From contig CAVUUY010000013.1 in the NCBI GenBank assembly GCA_963744915.1, positions 186,001 through 250,000 on the forward strand: DNA of 64,000 nucleotides. The letters run 5' to 3'. The notes beneath the pieces were generated by a model, which did no database searches, was not told the origin of the DNA, and worked only from the letters and a program-made list of their open reading frames with translations. The position numbers and the translations under genes were made by a program. This document shows positions 1 through 9,121 of the stretch, piece by piece (position 1 is the first letter of the stretch; each line of letters starts with the position of its first letter). This stretch comes from DATAFF01 sp963744915. GTDB taxonomy: Bacteria > Pseudomonadota > Alphaproteobacteria > Rhizobiales > Aestuariivirgaceae.

Positions 1-121
1 CGACATTGGCGGGAGCGCCGCCAGCTGCCTTCTTGAAGATCTCGGCGGTGACCAGGCTTTGAGGGCCGGCAGCGGGAACGAAATCGACGAGCAATTCGCC
101 AAAAGCCACGACGTCAGCCAC
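1..121 (-). CDS. PfkB-family sugar kinase (fructokinase-like), N-terminus only
   Basis: Only the first 40 codons lie in the window; the gene continues past the left edge. The reading VADVVAFGELLVDF, then FKKAAGGAPANV, is the typical opening of PfkB/ribokinase-family fructokinases: the first beta strand with GE-LLVDF, then the GGAPANVA sugar-binding segment. These enzymes phosphorylate a sugar with ATP in the cytoplasm. The GTG start at 121 is preceded by AGGAG with 8 nt spacing, and the start overlaps the trmO stop codon by 8 bp, so the two are probably co-transcribed. The exact sugar cannot be told from this fragment. Confidence 0.75.
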   Translation of the reverse strand, partial: MADVVAFGELLVDFVPAAGPQSLVTAEIFKKAAGGAPANV

Positions 122-638
122 GGCGCGTCAACTCCTGGTCGGTCTCGAAATCGCCGGGCTGCGGCGGTGCGAGCGGCTTGAACAGCGTGCGGTCCGGCTT
201 GATGTCAAGCAGCGGCGTCCCGTCGAGGCAATCGAGACCGCGCACGGTGATGATTGGCCCGTCGCGGCCGACCACGCCCACGATTGCTGTCCCGATCGGA
301 TTGGGCCGCACCGGAGAGCGCAGCGAGAAGGTGCCGCGGCCAACCCCGTTGTTGTCGGGGCTCTGCCTGACGAGGTCGCGCCTCGAGAGGTGGAGCCAAT
401 ACAGGACCTCGAGCCGCTCGAACTGATCGATGCCATCCAGGGCCTCGCGCCAGGGATCGAAAATCTCGATCTGGCAGACTGGTCCATCAGGTCGGCCATG
501 ACGCGGGGTCATGAGGCGGGAGGTCCAGGGCGTGCGGATACGACCGATGAATACGAGCCCGGCGTCGGTCGCGGGCGGCGGCGCAATGGCGATCTCGCCT
601 TCGCGGATCTCGTTCTCGCGGACCATCGTCAGTGCCAT
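114..638 (-). CDS. trmO: tRNA (adenine(37)-N6)-methyltransferase TrmO (TsaA-like)
   Basis: 174 aa. A TsaA/TrmO (UPF0066) protein: VFIGRIRTPW, then a core with RLEVLYWLH and the family signature RSPVRPNPIG followed by LDCLDGTPLLDIKP. TrmO adds a methyl group from S-adenosylmethionine to N6 of t6A37 in tRNA-Thr. The ATG at 638 was chosen because the family start aligns near GLVFIGRI; the frame stays open further upstream only as antisense of the chorismate mutase gene, and an internal ATG at 626 is an alternative. It is downstream of nothing on its own strand and runs into the sugar kinase. Length is normal for the short bacterial form. Confidence 0.85.
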   Translation of the reverse strand: MALTMVRENEIREGEIAIAPPPATDAGLVFIGRIRTPWTSRLMTPRHGRPDGPVCQIEIFDPWREALDGIDQFERLEVLYWLHLSRRDLVRQSPDNNGVGRGTFSLRSPVRPNPIGTAIVGVVGRDGPIITVRGLDCLDGTPLLDIKPDRTLFKPLAPPQPGDFETDQELTRRG

Positions 639-695
639 CTCGAGTGAAGCATTGTATGAGGATATCAGCCCGACGCATTGTTTCAAGGACAGGTA

Positions 696-998
696 ATGGA
701 CACGCTTTCCGAGGTGCGCGCCGCCATAGACGAAATCGACGAGCAGCTGGTCCGGCTGCTGTCGGCGCGGCTCAGGGCCGTCAAGCGGGCAGCCGAGCTC
801 AAGGGCGCAGCAAATGAGGCGCGGGTTCCCTGGCGTGTCGAGGAGGTGGCGGGACGGGTCCGCGATGCGGCGACGACAAACGGGTTCGACCCCGATGTGG
901 CGGAGAAAATCTGGCGGGCAATGATGGAGGAGTGCATCGCCTATGAGCAGTGCGCGCTCGGCGAGCGGACCATGCACCGCCAGGAGGAAAGCGAATAG
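696..998 (+). CDS. Chorismate mutase, AroQ type
   Basis: 100 aa, all-helical AroQ-class chorismate mutase (chorismate to prephenate; phenylalanine/tyrosine synthesis). The pattern VRAAIDEIDEQLVRLLSARLRAVKRAAELKG contains the conserved helix-1 Arg and the Lys of the AroQ active site; a second helix carries the Arg of VPWRVEEV, and the C-terminal helix (IWRAMMEECIAYEQ) completes the fold. The ATG at 696 has AAGGA at 685-689. The stand-alone domain, with no prephenate dehydratase fusion, resembles the small mutases in alphaproteobacteria that belong to the isochorismate-pyruvate lyase/PchB-like branch, so its exact role (mutase or lyase) is not certain. Confidence 0.82.
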   Translation: MDTLSEVRAAIDEIDEQLVRLLSARLRAVKRAAELKGAANEARVPWRVEEVAGRVRDAATTNGFDPDVAEKIWRAMMEECIAYEQCALGERTMHRQEESE

Positions 999-1016
999 CA
1001 ACAAAGGGCGAGGGGG

Positions 1017-2378
1017 CTAGGTCCCAATTCCGGAAAGAGCTCGGGCAAGGGCGCGGTCGAGACGGCGCACCAGCTCTTCGATTTCGCCGCCGCTGATCGT
1101 ATAGGGCGGCGCAATCAGGACGTGATCGCCGTTCGTGCCGTCGGCGGCACCACCGCTTGGATAGCAGATCAGACCTTCCTCCATGGCCATCGACTTGACG
1201 CGGGCCCACAATTTGGCCGCGGCGGGAAAAGGCCGCTTGTCGGCGCGATCCTCGACAAGCTCCAAAGCGAGCATCAGGCCGCGGCCACGGATATCGCCAA
1301 TGTGAGGGTGGTTGTCGAAACGGTCGCGCAGAATGGCGGCCAGGGCGCCGCCGGTGCGTGCCACCCGCTCGACCAGGCCCTCCTGCTCGATGATCTCCTG
1401 AACCGCCAGCCCGGCGGCGCAGGCCACCGCGTGCCCGACATAGGTGTGGCCGTGCTGGAAGGCGCCGGAGCCGTGCTCGAGCTCGCTTGCTATTTTCTCG
1501 TTCACCATCAATGCGCCGATCGGCTGGTAGCCGGCACCCAGGCCCTTGGCCAGCGTGATCATGTCGGGGACGACGCCCTCCTGTTCGAAGGCAAAGCGGC
1601 TGCCGCAGCGTCCCATCCCGCACATGACCTCATCGAGGATCATCAGCACGCCATGGCGATCGCAGATCGAGCGGATCTCCCGGAAATATCCAGGGGTGGG
1701 CGGGACGGCGCCAAGGGTGGCACCGACCACCGTCTCGGCGATGAAACCGATGACCCGGTCGGAGCCGAGCTCGTCAAGGAGGTCGGCAAGGGTCCGCGCC
1801 ATGCGCAGCCCGTAGGCTTCGGCGGTCTCGCCGGCCCGTTGATGACGATAGGCATAGACCGGCGGGATGTGGCGGACGTTGGGCGCGAGAATCGGACCAT
1901 AGAGCTTGCGCCTGCCGATGTGGCCGCCGACCGACAAGGCGCCCAACGTGTTGCCGTGGTAGGAGAAATGTCGCGAGACGAAGTGGTCGCGCGAGGCCTG
2001 GCCGCGCTCCACCTGAATCTGCCGCGCGAGCTTGAGGGCGGCCTCGGTCGCCTCCGATCCGCCGGACACGAAGAGCACCCGCCAGGGTCCTCCCGGGGCT
2101 GCGGCGGACAGGCGATCGGCGAGTTCCTCCGCCACGCCGGTGGTGAAAAAGGACGTATGCGTGTAGGCAAGGCGGTCGAGCTGCTGGCGGATCGCCTGCG
2201 CCACCCGGCGGTCGCCATGGCCGAGGCACGAAACGGCGGCGCCGCCCGAGGCATCGAGGTAGGCGCGGCCTGCGCCATCATAGATCCAGCAGCCACGGCC
2301 CGAAACGGCTTCGGGATAATCATGGCCGAGAGAGCGATGAAAGACGCGGGAGGCGTTGGAACGCGACGGCATGTCCAT
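1017..2378 (-). CDS. PLP-dependent class III aminotransferase
   Basis: 453 aa, full-length fold-type I class III (acetylornithine/omega) aminotransferase. Visible are the phosphate-binding SGGSEATEAALKLAR (about 105-119), the LILDEV-like MILDEV with Asp249, and the PLP Schiff-base lysine in LAKGLGAGYQPIGA (Lys278). It transfers an amino group between an amine or amino acid and a 2-oxo acid in the cytoplasm. Its position beside glycerate kinase and glycolate oxidase would suit a glyoxylate- or pyruvate-linked transaminase, but substrate cannot be read from the sequence. The start at 2378 (MDMPSRS) could also be two codons later. It is divergent from the glycerate kinase gene across 75 bp. Confidence 0.85.
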   Translation of the reverse strand: MDMPSRSNASRVFHRSLGHDYPEAVSGRGCWIYDGAGRAYLDASGGAAVSCLGHGDRRVAQAIRQQLDRLAYTHTSFFTTGVAEELADRLSAAAPGGPWRVLFVSGGSEATEAALKLARQIQVERGQASRDHFVSRHFSYHGNTLGALSVGGHIGRRKLYGPILAPNVRHIPPVYAYRHQRAGETAEAYGLRMARTLADLLDELGSDRVIGFIAETVVGATLGAVPPTPGYFREIRSICDRHGVLMILDEVMCGMGRCGSRFAFEQEGVVPDMITLAKGLGAGYQPIGALMVNEKIASELEHGSGAFQHGHTYVGHAVACAAGLAVQEIIEQEGLVERVARTGGALAAILRDRFDNHPHIGDIRGRGLMLALELVEDRADKRPFPAAAKLWARVKSMAMEEGLICYPSGGAADGTNGDHVLIAPPYTISGGEIEELVRRLDRALARALSGIGT

Positions 2379-2453
2379 TCTCCGGAAGTGGCTTGCCCCC
2401 TATTATTCCTCGGGTTAAGCGAAACCGCAAAGCTGCTCAGGTATTGACAAGTC

Positions 2454-3710
2454 ATGGTCCAACGCCCCACCGCGCCGTTGCTCGAAAGCCTGTTCAATGC
2501 GGCGATCGCTGCCGCCGATCCGGCGGTGCGGGTGCCGCAGCATCTGCCGCCGCCGCCCAAGGGGCGGACCATCGTGGTCGGCGCCGGCAAGGCATCGGCA
2601 GCGATGGCGGCGGCGGTCGAGGCGCATTGGCCGCAGGCGCTCGAGGGCCTGGTCGTGACGCGCTATGGCCATGGCGTGCCGTGCCGGCGGATCGAGATCG
2701 TCGAGGCGGCCCATCCGGTGCCGGATCGGGCGGGCAGCGAGGCAGCGGCCCGCATCGCCGAAATGGTCCGCGGCTTGAGCGAGGACGATCTCGTTCTGTG
2801 CCTGATCTCGGGCGGTGGCTCGGCACTCCTGGCTGCCCCAGCCGATGGCCTGACGCTCGCCGACAAGCAGGACATCAACCGCCAACTCCTGGCCTCGGGA
2901 GCGCCGATCTCGGTGATGAACTGCGTGCGCAAACATCTCTCGGCGCTGAAAGGCGGCCGGCTTGCCGCAGCCGCTTACCCGGCCAGGGTGGTGTCGCTGA
3001 TCGTGTCCGACATTCCTGGAGACGACCCCTCGCTGGTGGCTTCCGGTCCGACTATCGCGGATCCCTCCAGCCGGGCGGAGGCGCTGTCCCATATTGCGCG
3101 ATACGGTATCCGTATCTCCGATACCGTCGCGGCCTGGCTTGCCAATCCGGCGAGCGAGACACCAAAGCCGGGCGACCCCCGCCTGGCAAGGACCGAGACG
3201 CGCATCATTGCCGCTCCGGCCTTGTCGCTCGAGGCGGCAGCGAAAATTGCCCGCGATGCCGGCTACGAGGTCCTCGATCTCGGCGACCGGATCGAAGGCG
3301 AAAGCCGCGCGGTGGCGGTCGAACATGCAGCGCTCGCCCGCCGGGTTGCGCCCGGCACGGTGATCCTGTCCGGCGGCGAGACAACGGTGACGATCAAGGG
3401 CGACGGCAGGGGAGGGCGGAACTGCGAATATGCCCTGGCGCTGGCACTGGCACTCCAATCGGCGCCGGCGATCTCGGCCATCGCCGGAGACACCGACGGG
3501 ATCGACGGGTCGGAGGACAATGCCGGCGCCATGGTCTTTCCCGACAGCCTGGAGCGGGCCGCGGCGGCGGGGCTCGATGCCGCAAAGCATCTCGAAGACA
3601 ACGATTCCTACTCATTCTTTGCACGGCTCGGCGATCTGGTGGTGACCGGTCCGACGCTCACCAATGTCAATGATCTCAGGGCGATCGTGGTGGCGCGGCA
3701 CGAGGAGTGA
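2454..3710 (+). CDS. Glycerate 2-kinase (DUF4147/MOFRL family)
   Basis: 418 aa, normal length for the MOFRL-type glycerate kinase (TtuD/GckA-like), which phosphorylates D-glycerate with ATP to 2-phosphoglycerate. Seen: VVGAGKASAAMAAAVE (about 41-56), the glycine-rich LCLISGGGSALL (about 121-132), SVMNCVRKHLSALKGGRLA, and a C-terminal MOFRL domain with ILSGGETTVTIKG and GGRNCEYALALAL, then AGDTDGIDGSEDNAGA. Context with glcDEF points to glycolate/glyoxylate carbon returning to central metabolism. Its 3' end overlaps the 3' end of the converging glcF by 35 bp. Confidence 0.92.
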   Translation: MVQRPTAPLLESLFNAAIAAADPAVRVPQHLPPPPKGRTIVVGAGKASAAMAAAVEAHWPQALEGLVVTRYGHGVPCRRIEIVEAAHPVPDRAGSEAAARIAEMVRGLSEDDLVLCLISGGGSALLAAPADGLTLADKQDINRQLLASGAPISVMNCVRKHLSALKGGRLAAAAYPARVVSLIVSDIPGDDPSLVASGPTIADPSSRAEALSHIARYGIRISDTVAAWLANPASETPKPGDPRLARTETRIIAAPALSLEAAAKIARDAGYEVLDLGDRIEGESRAVAVEHAALARRVAPGTVILSGGETTVTIKGDGRGGRNCEYALALALALQSAPAISAIAGDTDGIDGSEDNAGAMVFPDSLERAAAAGLDAAKHLEDNDSYSFFARLGDLVVTGPTLTNVNDLRAIVVARHEE

Positions 3711-5013
3711 CCTCGGGACCAAAGCCCGTAGGCATCGGTCCGCCGGCCGCCCAATCGAGCAGCTCCACGGTGTGCATGATCGGTATCGAGGTGCCCGAGG
3801 CAAGCTGGGTAATGCAGCCGATATTGCCCGATGCGATCACATCAGGCGCCGTGCTCGCGATATTGGCAATCTTGCGTTCGCGCAATCTTCCGGCAATCTC
3901 TGGCTGCAGCAGGTTGTAAGTGCCTGCCGAGCCGCAGCAGAGGTGGCCCTCCGGCACCGTCACCACCTCGAAGCCGGCGGCCTCGAGCAGTCCAATCGGC
4001 TCGCGCGTCACCTTCTGGCCGTGCTGCAGGGAGCAGGCGGATTGATAGGCAACCCGCAGGCGGCGCGGTGCCGTGCCGTGATAGCCGAGCTTGAGCAGAA
4101 GCTCGCTGATGTCGACGGCGCGGCGCGAGATCATGGCGGCACCGTCCTTCGAGGCGGGATCATGACGCAGCAGGTGATCATAGGTCTTGAGCATGGTGCC
4201 GCAGCCCGAGGCATTGGCGACAATGGCATCGAGCGGCGCGGCGGCATTTTCCTTGAGCCAGATCGCGGTGCTGGCGCGGGCCCGCCGCAGGGCGTCAGGC
4301 TCGCGGCCCATGTGATGGGTGAGGGCGCCGCAGCAGCCGAGGTCGGGCGGGATGACGACATCGGCCCCCAGGCGGTTGAGCAGGCGCACGGTTGCGGCGT
4401 TGATCCGCGGCATGAGGATGCTCTGCACGCAGCCGGCCAGCAGGCCGACCCTCAGCCGCCGCTCGACGATTGCCGGATGGAGGCCGGGCCGGGCATCGGG
4501 CTCGGCGGGCGGAAGGCGCGAGGGCGCGAGCGCGAGCATGGCGGCCAGCGGGGCGAGGGCGGGGACGTTGCGGAACAGGGCGGCAAGCGGCCGGGCCAGC
4601 GGGGCAAGACGGGCGGCGACCCGGAAGCGCCGTGGCTCGGGCATGATGCAGGCGATCAAGAAGCGGATCGCACGATCGATCGGCGGCCGGCTGAAATTCT
4701 GCTCGACATGCACCCGCGCGTCATCGATCAGGTGCATATAGTTGACCCCGGACGGGCAGGTCGTCACGCAGCTCAGGCATGACAGGCAGCGGTCGAGATG
4801 CTTGACGACGTCGGCGGTGACAGGTCCGCCGGTCTCCAGCATGCCCTTGATGAGATAGATGCGGCCGCGGGGCGAATCGAGCTCATCGCCGAGCAGAACA
4901 TAGGTCGGGCATGTGGCCGTGCAGAAACCGCAATGGACGCATTTGCGGATGATCGCATTCGATTCGGCGATTTTCGGTTCGGCGAGCTGAGCGGCGGTGA
5001 AGTGGGTCTGCAT
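3676..5013 (-). CDS. glcF: Glycolate oxidase iron-sulfur subunit GlcF
   Basis: 445 aa. Two ferredoxin-type 4Fe-4S motifs at Cys25/28/31/35 and Cys76/79/82/86, then two CCG domains (LGCCGALTHH and LCCGSAGTYN) typical of the GlcF/HdrB-like half. With GlcD and GlcE it oxidises glycolate to glyoxylate and passes electrons to the respiratory chain at the inner membrane. The start at 5013 follows the glcE stop after 5 nt; the open frame upstream of it is glcE in antiphase. The last codons overlap the end of the glycerate kinase gene on the other strand. Confidence 0.94.
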   Translation of the reverse strand: MQTHFTAAQLAEPKIAESNAIIRKCVHCGFCTATCPTYVLLGDELDSPRGRIYLIKGMLETGGPVTADVVKHLDRCLSCLSCVTTCPSGVNYMHLIDDARVHVEQNFSRPPIDRAIRFLIACIMPEPRRFRVAARLAPLARPLAALFRNVPALAPLAAMLALAPSRLPPAEPDARPGLHPAIVERRLRVGLLAGCVQSILMPRINAATVRLLNRLGADVVIPPDLGCCGALTHHMGREPDALRRARASTAIWLKENAAAPLDAIVANASGCGTMLKTYDHLLRHDPASKDGAAMISRRAVDISELLLKLGYHGTAPRRLRVAYQSACSLQHGQKVTREPIGLLEAAGFEVVTVPEGHLCCGSAGTYNLLQPEIAGRLRERKIANIASTAPDVIASGNIGCITQLASGTSIPIMHTVELLDWAAGGPMPTGFGPEVTPRAAPPRSP

Positions 5014-5018
5014 GGCGG

Positions 5019-6233
5019 TCAGGCGAAGTGGTACATGCGGCCGGGATTGAGGACGCCGCAGGGATCGAAGGCCCGTTTCACGCGTTCGGTGAGCTTGGCC
5101 AGCGGGTCCGGCAGCGGTTCGAAGACGAACACCGACGCCCGCAAGGCCTGCGGACCGCGGATCAGCGTCGCATGGCCGGTCGCCGGCGCTATTGCGCCGC
5201 GTACGACCTGTGTCGAGCCATGGTCGGAAAGCGGCACCGAAACCCACAGCAGGCCGCCGGCCCAGTCGTAATAGCCAAGCGCCGCCGGCGCTGCGGTGCG
5301 GATGTGGCGCATGGCGCGGGCGCCCTCGGTCGGGGGAAGCGACACGCGCCAGATGATCCGCTCGCGCGGTTCGACGAGGAGATGCACATCGCGTATCTCG
5401 GCCCAGGCCGCAGCGGATCGCTGCGGGTCGAGCACGGCCTGCTCGCCGGATACGGCGGAGGCAAGCTCCGCCAGGCGGAAGGAGACCGACTCGGCGAACC
5501 CTTCGAGCCGCAGCAGGGTTACCGAGGAACCCGCCGAGGCTATCTCGGCCAGGGCGGAGATGCGGGACACATCGGCAGGGAGATGGGCGGCACCCGAGAC
5601 GTCGAGCGGCGACTGCATGGCCTCGCGCATGGCGGCGCCGGCCGCTTCGTCGCTCAAGCCGAATAGCAGCAAAGTCGCCGTGGTCTCGGGAGCGGGCATC
5701 ACTTTCACGGTTACCTCGGTCAAGGCGCAGAGGGTCCCCCAGGAGCCAGCCATGAGCTTGGGCAGATCATAGCCAGTCACGTTCTTCATCACCCGGCCGC
5801 CGCACTTGAAGGATTCGCCACGACCCGAGACAGCCGAAAATCCGAGAATGTGGTCGCGCAGGGCGCCGGACCTGATGCGGCGCGGTCCCGACAGATTGGC
5901 GGCGATCATGCCGCCGAGAGTACCGCCCTCGTTGCTGCCGAGAAGCCGGGCGAAATCGGGAGGCTCGAAGGCGAAAGCCTGGCGATGGGCAGCGAGCAGC
6001 GCGGCGATCTCGCTGCGCCGGCTGCCGGCCTTGGCCGAAAGCACCAGCTCCTCCGGCTCGTAGAAGTTGAGGCCGGTCAGCCCGGAGAGATCGAGTTTCG
6101 CGGGAACCGCCAGCGGCCGGCCGACGGCACGCATGGTTCCCGAGCCGACGATTTCCATCGGCGTCTTGTCGGCGATCGCTGTCAGGATGGCATCGGTGAG
6201 TTCGATCTGGTCCTCAGGCTTGAGCTCCGTCAC
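5019..6233 (-). CDS. glcE: Glycolate oxidase FAD-binding subunit GlcE
   Basis: 404 aa with a GTG start at 6233, 4 nt after the glcD stop and preceded by TGAGGAC as ribosome-binding site. FAD_binding_4 (PCMH-type) fold: PMEIVGSGTMRAVGRP near the N-terminus, then LLGSNEGGTLGGMIAANLSGPRR, and KNVTGYDLPKLMAGSWGTLC, which is the usual flavin-binding order in GlcE. The C-terminal DPCGVLNPGRMYHF is the family ending. It is the second flavoprotein of the GlcDEF complex and lies between glcD and glcF in one operon. Confidence 0.93.
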   Translation of the reverse strand: MTELKPEDQIELTDAILTAIADKTPMEIVGSGTMRAVGRPLAVPAKLDLSGLTGLNFYEPEELVLSAKAGSRRSEIAALLAAHRQAFAFEPPDFARLLGSNEGGTLGGMIAANLSGPRRIRSGALRDHILGFSAVSGRGESFKCGGRVMKNVTGYDLPKLMAGSWGTLCALTEVTVKVMPAPETTATLLLFGLSDEAAGAAMREAMQSPLDVSGAAHLPADVSRISALAEIASAGSSVTLLRLEGFAESVSFRLAELASAVSGEQAVLDPQRSAAAWAEIRDVHLLVEPRERIIWRVSLPPTEGARAMRHIRTAAPAALGYYDWAGGLLWVSVPLSDHGSTQVVRGAIAPATGHATLIRGPQALRASVFVFEPLPDPLAKLTERVKRAFDPCGVLNPGRMYHFA

Positions 6234-6237
6234 GTCC

Positions 6238-7734
6238 TCAGAACCTCGGAATTTCGGCGAAGGGCAATTTGCCATGGTGGACATGCATGCGGCCGAGCTC
6301 GGCGCAGCGATGCAGCACCGGGAACATCTTGCCGGGATTGAGCAGCCCCTTGGCATCGAAGGCGCATTTCAGCCGCTCCTGGTGCGCGAGGTCGACCTCG
6401 GAGAACATGTCGCCCATGAGATCGCGCTTCTCGACGCCGACGCCGTGCTCGCCGGTCAGCACACCGCCCATCTTGACGCACAGCCGCAATATCTCGGCTC
6501 CGAAGGCCTCGGCGCGATCCAGTTCCTCCTCCTTGCCGGCGTCGAACAGGATCAGAGGGTGGAGATTGCCGTCTCCGGCGTGGAAGACATTGGCACAGGC
6601 CAGGCGGTATTTGACGGAGAGATCCGCCATGGCGCGGAGGATGGCCGGCAGATTCCGGCGCGGAATCGTGCCGTCCATGCAGAGATAGTCCGGCGAGATC
6701 CGCCCGACCGCCGGAAAGGCCGCCTTGCGGCCGGCCCAGAATTTGAGCCGCTCCTCCTCCGAGGTCGATGCCTGCACCAAGGTGGCGCCATTGGCGCGGG
6801 CGATGGCGCTCACCCGGTCGGTGAGGTGGTCGACCTCGGGCAGCGGTCCATCGAGCTCGACGATCAGCAAGGCATCAACATCGCGCGGATAGCCGGCATG
6901 GACGAAATCCTCCGTCGCAGCGATGGCGAGGCGGTCCATCATCTCCATGCCGGCCGGGATGATGCCATGGGAGATGACATCGGCGACGCATTGCCCGGCG
7001 GCCTCGATCTCGGGAAAGCCGATCAGCAGGGCACGCGCGGACTCCGGCTTCCTCAGGATGCGGACTGTGACCTTCGTCACGATGCCGAGCAATCCCTCCG
7101 ACCCGGTGACCACGCCCATGAGGTCGTAACCCTCGCTGTCGAGATGCTTGCCGCCGAGCCGGATCAGCTCGCCGGTGATCAAGGCGATCTCGACGCCGAG
7201 CAGGTTGTTGGCAGTCAGCCCGTATTTGAGGCAGTGAACGCCGCCGGAATTTTCCGCGACATTGCCGCCGATCGAGCAGGCAATCTGGGACGACGGGTCG
7301 GGCGCATAATAGAAGCCACGGTCCTCGACGGCCTTGGTGATGCCGAGATTGGTGACGCCCGGCTCGACGGTGACGCAGCGGTTCTCATAATCGATGTCGA
7401 GGATGCGGTTGAATTTCGACATGCCGAGCAGGACGGCATCGGCAAGCGGCAGGGCGCCGCCGGACAGGCCGGTGCCGCCGCCACGCGGCACCACGCGAAT
7501 ATCGTTGTCATGGCAATAGGCCAGGATGCGCACCACCTGATCGACAGTCTCAGGAAGGACCGCGACCATCGGGACCTGGCGATAGGCGGTGAGGCCATCG
7601 GTCTCGAAGGCGCGCAGCTCTGCTGCCGTGTCGATCACCCCCTCGCCCGGGACGATGCGGCGCAGGGCGGCAATGATGGCGCCGCGGCGGTCGAGAGTCG
7701 CCTGGTCGGGAGCCGGCATTTTAAGACGCGACAT
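6238..7734 (-). CDS. glcD: Glycolate oxidase subunit GlcD (FAD-linked)
   Basis: 498 aa from the ATG at 7734, which has AAAAGG five nt upstream; a slightly longer start at 7749 is possible. FAD-linked oxidase: VVPRGGGTGLSGGALPLADAVLL (PP-loop of the PCMH domain), IGGNVAENSGGVHCLKYGLT, GVVTGSEGLLGIVTKVTV, then the C-terminal cap with NVFHAGDGNLHP and GGVLTGEHGVGVEKRD. This is the catalytic flavoprotein oxidising glycolate or D-lactate. First gene of glcDEF, divergent from the cytochrome c gene across about 145 bp that must hold both promoters. Confidence 0.94.
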   Translation of the reverse strand: MSRLKMPAPDQATLDRRGAIIAALRRIVPGEGVIDTAAELRAFETDGLTAYRQVPMVAVLPETVDQVVRILAYCHDNDIRVVPRGGGTGLSGGALPLADAVLLGMSKFNRILDIDYENRCVTVEPGVTNLGITKAVEDRGFYYAPDPSSQIACSIGGNVAENSGGVHCLKYGLTANNLLGVEIALITGELIRLGGKHLDSEGYDLMGVVTGSEGLLGIVTKVTVRILRKPESARALLIGFPEIEAAGQCVADVISHGIIPAGMEMMDRLAIAATEDFVHAGYPRDVDALLIVELDGPLPEVDHLTDRVSAIARANGATLVQASTSEEERLKFWAGRKAAFPAVGRISPDYLCMDGTIPRRNLPAILRAMADLSVKYRLACANVFHAGDGNLHPLILFDAGKEEELDRAEAFGAEILRLCVKMGGVLTGEHGVGVEKRDLMGDMFSEVDLAHQERLKCAFDAKGLLNPGKMFPVLHRCAELGRMHVHHGKLPFAEIPRF

Positions 7735-7879
7735 GAAGACCTTTTCCATTTAAGCCTGTCGAAGCGCGACAAAACGTCCCGTCCGAGCGTGGCACCAGCG
7801 GATGGTACATCAATTTAACAGAACACGAAGATGCAGAAGATGCGCGCAAACTGTGCATCGCAAGGAGGAGACCGCCCGC

Positions 7880-8260
7880 ATGAAACTCAGGATTGCGTTG
7901 GCCGCATTAGCACTTCTCGCCGCAGCGGCTCCGGCGGCCTTGGCGGCTGGCGATGTGGAGAAGGGCAAGGTCGTGTTCAAGCGGTGCGCAGTGTGTCACG
8001 ATCCCAAGACCAACAAGGTGGGGCCGCATCTTGGCGGCGTGGTCGGGCGGAAGGCCGGCTCTCTCGCGGACTACCGTTATTCCGATGCGATGAAGAAGAA
8101 GGGGGACGAGGGTCTGGTGTGGACGGAGGAGAACATCGCCTCCTATCTCAAGGACCCCAAGGCGTTCGTCCCGGGCAACAAGATGGTGTTCGTCGGTCTC
8201 AAGAACGATGACGATATCGCCAATGTCGTCGCCTATCTGAATTCGCTCACGACCCCATAG
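7880..8260 (+). CDS. Periplasmic class I cytochrome c
   Basis: 126 aa. A Sec signal peptide of about 23 residues (MKLRIALAALALL... ending ALA-AGD) precedes a small c-type cytochrome with one haem motif CAVCH (36-40) and a probable distal haem ligand Met102 in NKMVF. KTNKVGPHLGGVVGRKAG and YSDAMKK are typical of the cytochrome c2/c550 type. The ATG at 7880 follows AAGGAGG with a long spacer. It sits between glcDEF (divergent) and lutABC (same strand), so it may take electrons from one of these dehydrogenases, but that is only an inference from position. Confidence 0.92.
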   Translation: MKLRIALAALALLAAAAPAALAAGDVEKGKVVFKRCAVCHDPKTNKVGPHLGGVVGRKAGSLADYRYSDAMKKKGDEGLVWTEENIASYLKDPKAFVPGNKMVFVGLKNDDDIANVVAYLNSLTTP

Positions 8261-8350
8261 CGGCACGCTTTGGCGGCCCCGCGGGAAGGCAATTGCGCGC
8301 CGCAAGGCGGGGGTGCCATAACGTCCTGAGCCATCGTCGGAGACACCGCA

Positions 8351-9121
8351 ATGCTCGGGCGTAAGCCGCGCGTCGGCCTGTTCGTAACCTGCCTGGTCGA
8401 TCTCGTGCGGCCATCCATCGGTTTTGCGGCCGTGAAGCTGCTCGAGAGAGCCGGCTGCGCGGTGGAAGTGCCGCCGAGCCAGACGTGCTGCGGGCAGCCA
8501 GCCTATAATTCCGGCGATCGCGGCGATGCGGTCGCCTTGGCGCGACAGACAATCGCCGCCTTCGAAGACATGGATTACCTCGTCGCCCCCTCGGGATCCT
8601 GCGCCGGGATGATCCGCAAGCACTATCCGCTGCTGTTTCAAGAAGGCTCGGACGATCGGTTCCGCGCCGAGGCACTGGCGCAGCGCAGCCATGAGCTGGT
8701 GTCGTTCCTGGTCGATGTGATGGGGGATGCCGACATCGAGGCCGATTATCCGAAGGTCGTGACCTATCACGACAGCTGCTCGGGCCTGCGCGAGCTCGAC
8801 ATCCGCAGCCAGCCGCGCCGGCTTCTGGCCAAGGTCAGGGGCCTGGAAGTGGCAGAGATGAAGGATGCGGAAGTGTGCTGCGGCTTCGGCGGCACGTTCT
8901 GCGTCAAATATCCGGAAATCTCCAACGACATGGTGCGCAAGAAGGCCGCCAATGTGGCGGCAAGCGGCGCCGAGGCGCTGCTCGCCGGCGATCTCGGATG
9001 CCTGATGAACATGGCCGGCAAGCTGTCGCGCGAAGGCTCCGACATCGAGGTGCGTCACGTCGCCGAGGTGCTGGCGGGCGAGACCGACGCTCCGGCCATC
9101 GGCAGGGGAGATCCGGCCTGA
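8351..9121 (+). CDS. lutA: Lactate oxidation Fe-S subunit LutA
   Basis: 256 aa, a stand-alone double CCG-domain protein of the LutA/YkgE family: TCCGQPAYNSG and PSGSCAGMIRKHYP in the first half, YHDSCSGLREL and VCCGFGGTFCVKYPEIS in the second. With LutB and LutC it oxidises L-lactate to pyruvate without the classical flavoprotein. Its TGA overlaps the ATG of lutB (TGATG at 9119-9123), so translation is probably coupled. About 90 bp separate it from the cytochrome c gene. Confidence 0.93.
   Translation: MLGRKPRVGLFVTCLVDLVRPSIGFAAVKLLERAGCAVEVPPSQTCCGQPAYNSGDRGDAVALARQTIAAFEDMDYLVAPSGSCAGMIRKHYPLLFQEGSDDRFRAEALAQRSHELVSFLVDVMGDADIEADYPKVVTYHDSCSGLRELDIRSQPRRLLAKVRGLEVAEMKDAEVCCGFGGTFCVKYPEISNDMVRKKAANVAASGAEALLAGDLGCLMNMAGKLSREGSDIEVRHVAEVLAGETDAPAIGRGDPA

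Noticed and set aside
1122..2447. Long plus-strand open frame over the aminotransferase gene
   Set aside because: Antisense shadow; the minus-strand protein has the complete class III aminotransferase motifs.
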